DNA of 64,000 bases from Streptomyces nitrosporeus. Its GTDB lineage: Bacteria; Actinomycetota; Actinomycetes; Streptomycetales; Streptomycetaceae. Below are positions 63,738 through 64,000 of this stretch, in pieces. The position numbers and the translations under genes were made by a program. Each line of letters opens with the position of its first letter. The stretch's first letter is position 1. The notes below the pieces were generated by a model. That model was given only the letters and a program-made list of their open reading frames with translations, searched no databases and was not told the origin of the DNA. The stretch covers positions 1,674,001 through 1,738,000 of the forward strand of contig NZ_CP023702.1 in NCBI RefSeq assembly GCF_008704555.1, written 5' to 3'.

Positions 63738-63881
63738 GCCCCCGATCCTGCCACCCGCCGGTGACAACCGGACAGGCGCCGTCCGGTGGTGTCCGGGATC
63801 CGGATCCGCCCGTGCGGCACGGGCCAGGCCGTAAGCTGTGTCGGCTATCGACACACCTGACAGGCCCCACCGGAGTACGCC

Positions 63882-64000
63882 GTGCCCAGCCCTTATCGCG
63901 CCGTCTTCGACGCACCGGGAACCCTCGCCTTCTCCGCCGCCGGATTCCTCGGCCGCATGCCGCTGTCCATGATGGGGATCGGCGTGGTGACGATGGTGTC
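63882..64000 (+). CDS. MFS transporter, N-terminal part (continues beyond window)
   Basis: From a GTG at 63882 the frame reads [20 protein letters not shown], then [19 protein letters not shown] and is still open at base 64000. A hydrophobic first helix with [14 protein letters not shown] is typical of the N-terminus of actinobacterial MFS transporters of the FxsA/YfcJ-like kind. It is divergent from hemH, with 144 bases between starts. Only 39 residues are visible, so the substrate cannot be guessed. Confidence 0.75.
   Translation, partial: MPSPYRAVFDAPGTLAFSAAGFLGRMPLSMMGIGVVTMV

Overview
The window is about 70% GC. Its genes have the strong G/C third-position bias, GTG starts and GGAGG-type ribosome sites of a Streptomyces chromosome. 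Several genes point to that genus: a GH10 xylanase with a 41-residue signal peptide and a ricin-type module, a CutRS-like two-component pair, a SARP-type regulator, and the actinobacterial families DUF3710, DUF3093, DUF3159, DUF4193 and DUF6191. All calls come from reading the sequence; no database search was run.

Positions 1-38,490 are mostly accessory. A partial MarR gene is followed by a graveyard of IS1182- and IS5-type transposase fragments (0.6-2.3 kb), a small unknown gene and an APH-like kinase. Next comes a secreted GH62 arabinofuranosidase, a NarL-type two-component system next to an ABC exporter, and a Nudix/NrtR-like gene divergent from a three-gene operon (10.9-14.3 kb). That operon encodes a four-helix membrane protein, a nucleosidase-fold protein and a membrane-anchored unknown. 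The membrane protein ends with, and the nucleosidase begins with, the same Asn/Gly-rich motif (NTISNNAVG). I infer a homotypic, possibly amyloid-like, signalling pair, and this is the best candidate here for an undescribed conflict system. A GH10 xylanase follows; its promoter shares an exact 12-bp palindrome with the GH62 promoter. Then come a broken IS3 copy, a SARP/NB-ARC/TPR regulator divergent from a drug-efflux MFS gene, and a toxin island (22.7-33.0 kb). The island holds a secreted FG-GAP protein divergent from a 2164-residue Rhs/YD-repeat protein with a C-terminal deaminase-like toxin domain and a likely immunity gene.

Positions 33.2-38.5 kb hold two small core-like genes and then a second patch of debris: a truncated spermidine synthase, a short copy of a methyltransferase 3' end, four copies of an att-like core, a VapBC pair, a full-length IS3 element whose transposase lacks the first catalytic Asp, an orphan papain-fold toxin tip with its Imm35-like immunity gene, and a solitary IS end.

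Positions 38.5-64 kb look like conserved chromosome. A 23S rRNA methyltransferase-like gene, an APC permease and two TrkA/RCK proteins are followed by DUF3159 and OB-fold genes. A complete high-affinity potassium locus comes next: a 27-residue ORF, kdpF, kdpA, kdpB, kdpC, an inserted ABC ATPase, then kdpD and kdpE. After it lie DUF3710, dut, a PaaI-type thioesterase, DUF3093, an unknown gene, DUF4193, cutS-cutR, a 57-residue conserved protein, an inositol monophosphatase, ferrochelatase and the start of an MFS gene. Potassium handling is unusually concentrated here: two RCK proteins, an APC/KUP-like permease and Kdp lie within 15 kb.
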